Part shown: positions 5,788 through 8,855 of the stretch, in pieces | Layout: every line of letters starts with the position of its first letter | Position numbering within the stretch: position 1 is the stretch's first letter | DNA from: Bordetella parapertussis | GTDB taxonomy: Bacteria > Pseudomonadota > Gammaproteobacteria > Burkholderiales > Burkholderiaceae_C | Reading direction: 5' to 3' | Assembly (NCBI GenBank): GCA_945871945.1 | Contig: CAMBXY010000057.1 | Coordinates: forward strand, 1-8,855 | DNA: 8,855 nt | The notes under the pieces: generated by a model | Databases searched by the model: none | Told to the model about the DNA's origin: nothing | Seen by the model: the letters and a program-made list of their open reading frames with translations, nothing else | Translations under genes and position numbers: made by a program

Positions 5788-6903
5788 ATGAAATCCCCTT
5801 CTCATTTCATCGGTAACAGCCCGATTGCGCAGGCCCTGCGCCGCCTGATCTCCACCATCGCCAACTCGGCTGCCACGGTACTTATCACGGGCGAAAGTGG
5901 CACGGGCAAGGAGTTGCTGGCGCGTTCTTTGCACGAACAATCCGACCGTTTGGGCGGCGCTTTTGTACCTATTAATTGCTCAGCCATTCCCAAAGAGTTA
6001 TTGGAAAGTGAACTCTTTGGCCACCGCAAAGGATCTTTCACAGGCGCAGTGGCTGACCGCATTGGGCGCTTCGAGCTGGCCCATGGCGGGACGATTTTTC
6101 TGGATGAAATTGGCGATATGACGCTGGACATGCAGGTCAAATTGCTGCGTGTGCTGCAAGAGCGGGTGATTGACCCCGTGGGGTCGACCAGGCAAATTCC
6201 TATCGATGTTCGTGTCATTGCCGCCACACACCGCGATTTAGAAACAGAAATTCAAGCGGGACGCTTTCGTGAAGATTTGTACTATCGTCTTAATGTGTTG
6301 CCGGTGGTCACGCCGCCTCTGCGCGAGCGCTGTCAAGACATTCCTGAATTGCTGCATTTTTACGCATCACGTTACAAATCGCCGCAATCGCAGAGCATAA
6401 GTTTTAACCCCGCATTCTTAGACGCCTTGGTCAACTACCCATGGCCTGGCAATGTGCGCGAACTGACCAATTTGATGGACCGCTTTAGCACCTTGTATGC
6501 CGGGCAAGAGTTGGACATTCGCTCCATCCCGCCGAGTTTGCTGCCCAAAGGGCTGGTACCGGTTCAAGCCGAGATGTTGCTGAAGATGGGGCCGTGTGTG
6601 TCGCAAGACATGACGCCGCCGCCCGAAGTGCTGGCCGAAATGGCCGAGTCTGCTGGCATGGTGGATCAACCCGTGCCGCAAGACAACGAGGTGGAGAGCA
6701 TCATCATGTTGGCCCAAGGCATGCCGCATTTACCGCCCGAGGGCATATCGCTGAAAGACCGTTTGGCCGAGATTGAGCGCAACATCATCGAGCAAGCTTT
6801 GGAGCGTTCGCAAGGCAATGTCTCGCGCACCGCCAAATTGCTCAATCTTCAGCGCACCACCTTGATCGAGAAGATCAACAAATACGACCTCAGAACCGCC
6901 TGA
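5788..6903 (+). CDS. Sigma-54-dependent activator, FleQ/FlrA-like, lacking the N-terminal regulatory domain
   Basis: This is an AAA+ enhancer-binding protein that would use ATP to open sigma-54 promoters. The 371-residue protein starts directly with the AAA+ domain (about 6-250). Visible features are Walker A GESGTGKE (35-42), the sigma-54 contact loop GSFTGA (82-87, a variant of GAFTGA), Walker B GGTIFLDEIGD (100-110), 'PPLRER' (176-181) and the sensor II WPGNVREL (218-226). A long Pro/Met-rich linker (about 252-318) leads to a Fis-type helix-turn-helix (about 325-368: ERSQGNVSRTAKLLNL). FleQ relatives normally carry about 130 extra N-terminal residues; here there is no room, because the divergent flgP promoter occupies the upstream DNA. 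No clear ribosome binding site or sigma-70 promoter is seen. Control of this flagellar regulon is likely but inferred from context. Confidence 0.88.
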   Translation: MKSPSHFIGNSPIAQALRRLISTIANSAATVLITGESGTGKELLARSLHEQSDRLGGAFVPINCSAIPKELLESELFGHRKGSFTGAVADRIGRFELAHGGTIFLDEIGDMTLDMQVKLLRVLQERVIDPVGSTRQIPIDVRVIAATHRDLETEIQAGRFREDLYYRLNVLPVVTPPLRERCQDIPELLHFYASRYKSPQSQSISFNPAFLDALVNYPWPGNVRELTNLMDRFSTLYAGQELDIRSIPPSLLPKGLVPVQAEMLLKMGPCVSQDMTPPPEVLAEMAESAGMVDQPVPQDNEVESIIMLAQGMPHLPPEGISLKDRLAEIERNIIEQALERSQGNVSRTAKLLNLQRTTLIEKINKYDLRTA

Positions 6904-6904
6904 T

Positions 6905-7975
6905 TTATTTCGGGTCTTGGTTGAGCACAGTGATGCTCATGCGACGGTTGCGCGGATCAAATTTATCTTTGGGGTTGAACGGGTCGGTATCGGCCACACC
7001 CTCGATGCGTTTGAAACGCACTTCATTGATGCCTTTTTTCTGCAAAATTTGACGCGTGACTTCGGCGCGTTCGGCAGACAAAGACCAGTTGTTCTTGCCC
7101 TCAGGATTTTGGAAAGGCACGGCATCGGTGTGACCACGGATGGCCACTTGGTTGGGCATGCCACCCAAGGAGGCAGCCACTTCGGCAATTAAAGCTGCAG
7201 CCTTGCCCTGCATGCCCACGCCTCCGCTTGGGAACATCGCAAAGTCGGCGTTGTCGATGATTTCGATGCGTAAACCGTCTTTGTCACGGCTGATCGACAC
7301 CTTGTCTTTCAAGGACTCGAATTTTTTGTTTTCAGACAACTTCTCTTTCAGCTCTTGTTCGAGCTTTTCAAAGTTTTCTTTGTCTTGCTCAGCAGCTATG
7401 GCTTGGCGTTCGGCTTTGCTGAGTTTGTCGGGGTCAGCGCCGCCCTCGCCTTGGCCGCCCGCGCCTTGGCCCAAGCCCTCGCCTTTGCCACCCTTGGACG
7501 GGTCTTTGGCCTCGTTTTCATTTTCGGGGCCAGGGTCGGTGTCCGGGTTGGGCCCGCCCTCGGACTTGGGCGTCAAGCGCTCGAGCAATCCGGTTTGGCG
7601 TGAACCATAAGGAAAAGCATCGGGGTCGATGATGGAGCGACCACCCAAAACGCCATTCGAGCCAGCCAACTGACCCACAGGTATCAAGCTGTGCGAGGTG
7701 GGTTTGAAATAGTCGGCAATACTTTTGCGTTGGTCGGCGTTGGAGGCACCCAGCAACCACATCAACAAAAAGAAGGCCATCATGGCGGTCATCATGTCGG
7801 CCAGGGCAATCTTCCAAGCACCGCCGTGGGCGCCGCCGTGACCATCTTCAATTTTCTTGATGATGATGACGGGGGCCAGCGCTGCAGTGCCAGCTGCTGC
7901 CGCCGCTTCGGGCGCGGCTTCTGCAGGAGAGTCGTCAGCGAGGGCGTCTGCGTCGGCGGCAGTTGCTTCAGCCAT
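6905..7975 (-). CDS. motB: Flagellar stator protein MotB
   Basis: MotB forms the stator with MotA: it anchors to peptidoglycan and carries the ion-binding aspartate. In this 356-residue protein an Ala/Asp/Glu-rich extension (1-34) precedes the MotB N-terminal motif 'PVIIIKKIEDGHGGAHGGAWKI'. The single transmembrane helix (about 57-77) holds the essential aspartate at residue 60 (ALADMMTAMMAFFLLMWLLG), typical of proton-type MotB. DQRKSIADYFKP (81-92) resembles the plug region. A low-complexity Gly/Glu/Pro/Lys linker (138-182), a charged helix (185-225) and the OmpA-like peptidoglycan-binding domain follow (about 228-352, with GHTDAVPF and NWSLSAERA). The start is 2 bases after the motA stop with GAGG inside motA, so translation is coupled. 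The 3' end converges on the activator gene with one base between. Confidence 0.96.
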   Translation of the reverse strand: MAEATAADADALADDSPAEAAPEAAAAAGTAALAPVIIIKKIEDGHGGAHGGAWKIALADMMTAMMAFFLLMWLLGASNADQRKSIADYFKPTSHSLIPVGQLAGSNGVLGGRSIIDPDAFPYGSRQTGLLERLTPKSEGGPNPDTDPGPENENEAKDPSKGGKGEGLGQGAGGQGEGGADPDKLSKAERQAIAAEQDKENFEKLEQELKEKLSENKKFESLKDKVSISRDKDGLRIEIIDNADFAMFPSGGVGMQGKAAALIAEVAASLGGMPNQVAIRGHTDAVPFQNPEGKNNWSLSAERAEVTRQILQKKGINEVRFKRIEGVADTDPFNPKDKFDPRNRRMSITVLNQDPK

Positions 7976-7977
7976 GT

Positions 7978-8838
7978 TTATTTGCCTCGCATACCGTCAA
8001 AGATTTCTCCAAATGACGGCTTGTTGTGGCTGTTGATGACCGACCTGGCAGCCTCGATCACCAGTGGCATGGGGTGGCCATGCAAATTGGCAACAATGAG
8101 TTGTTGTACGCATTTGTAGATTTCATTGTCTTCTTCGATGACCTGCCCGATACGCACCGCAAAAGGACCGGCGACACCGTAAGCCAACAACACACCCATG
8201 AACGTACCCACCAGCGCACTGCCAATCAAAGCACCCAGCACAGGTGGGGGTTGGTCAATCGCGCCCATGGTCTTCACCACACCCAGCACACAGGCCACAA
8301 TACCCAGCGCCGGCAAGGCGCCTTCCATGCTCGCCCAAAAACCGGCGTTGGCCATCTCGTGGTGGTGGTGGTTTTTAATCGAAGCGGTCATCACGTCTTC
8401 GACCGCGTAAGGGCTTAAGTTGCCTGAGGACACCACCATCAAACGAATCGTGTCACAAATCAAGCCCATCAAAGCATGGTCTTGCAACATCGGCGGGTAT
8501 TCAGCAAAAATCGCGCTAGATTCTGGGTTTTCAATATGCGGCTCTAGAGCCACCGCGCCCTCGGCTTTGAGGGTTTTGAGAATTTTAGACACCACCAAAA
8601 TGACGGACAAATAATCATCCTTGTGGTACTTCGGGCCTTTGAATACTTTACCCACAGCACCAAAACCCGTGCCTACCGCGGCACCACTGTTACTGATCAT
8701 GCTGGCAGCCACAGCCGCACCAAAAATCTGGGCGAATTCCCAAGGCGCGGCCTTGATCACAGGTGTCAAATCGCCACCGTGGGCAACGAACACACCGAAC
8801 ACGGCGATCATCAAAACGACTAAACCTATTGCTGCCAT
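7978..8838 (-). CDS. motA: Flagellar stator protein MotA
   Basis: MotA is the inner-membrane stator subunit that pushes on the rotor protein FliG when ions pass. The 286-residue protein has four transmembrane helices (about 2-20, 34-52, 172-192 and 203-224). The prolines matching E. coli Pro173 and Pro222 are present (176 in 'GALPALGIV', 225 in 'AYGVAGPF'). The cytoplasmic loop contains 'EPHIENPESSAIFAEYP'. The glutamate matching Glu98 is kept (99), whereas the position of Arg90 is Lys91. A run of four histidines (157-160) lies just before helix 3. ATG 8838 is chosen because GGAG is 6 bases upstream; a TTG at 8850 is also in frame but less likely. The promoter lies beyond the right edge. Confidence 0.96.
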   Translation of the reverse strand: MAAIGLVVLMIAVFGVFVAHGGDLTPVIKAAPWEFAQIFGAAVAASMISNSGAAVGTGFGAVGKVFKGPKYHKDDYLSVILVVSKILKTLKAEGAVALEPHIENPESSAIFAEYPPMLQDHALMGLICDTIRLMVVSSGNLSPYAVEDVMTASIKNHHHHEMANAGFWASMEGALPALGIVACVLGVVKTMGAIDQPPPVLGALIGSALVGTFMGVLLAYGVAGPFAVRIGQVIEEDNEIYKCVQQLIVANLHGHPMPLVIEAARSVINSHNKPSFGEIFDGMRGK

Positions 8839-8855
8839 TGCAAGCTCCAATTGTT

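Noticed and set aside
6862..6878. Dyad TTGATC-GAGAA-GATCAA near the end of the activator gene
   Set aside because: It encodes part of the conserved DNA-binding helix and has no T run, so it is not good evidence for a terminator.

Overview
The window is a flagellar and motility locus of a Gram-negative bacterium, most likely a betaproteobacterium of the order Burkholderiales (Comamonadaceae-like). This rests on protein character and gene combination and is an inference. Almost every base belongs to a gene or a short promoter region; the longest gene-free stretch is about 180 bases. There are no RNA genes, insertion sequences or CRISPR arrays.

Left block (about 80-1815, + strand): flgA (P-ring chaperone), flgM (anti-sigma-28) and flgN (chaperone for hook-filament junction proteins). 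A good sigma-54 type -24/-12 element lies before flgA, and a good sigma-28 element lies before flgM. The first 112 bases hold only an open minus-strand frame of uncertain reality. It does not look like flgB, the gene often found divergent to flgA.

Middle block (1800-5608, - strand): a compact five-gene operon read right to left. It encodes a FlgP-like lipoprotein, a FlgT-like periplasmic protein, a secreted FimV-type LysM protein, a FliK-like hook-length control protein and a stand-alone FlhB C-terminal-domain (FhlB-like) protein. A sigma-28 promoter (TAAAG, 11-base spacer, GCCGAT) precedes it. FlgP and FlgT are components of the extra outer-membrane-associated ring (H-ring or basal disk) around high-torque polar motors of Vibrio-like bacteria. 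This operon therefore probably builds a comparable ring, with the LysM protein in the place where Vibrio has FlgO.

Right block: a + strand sigma-54 activator (5788-6903) that resembles FleQ/FlrA but has no N-terminal regulatory domain. It converges, with one base between, on motB and motA (6905-8838, - strand), the proton-type stator. Together the window covers a regulator, the late-gene switch (FlgM), export chaperones, a ring that could scaffold stators, and the stators themselves. The most interesting parts are the H-ring-like operon with its LysM member, its late (sigma-28) control including fliK/fhlB, and the receiver-less activator.
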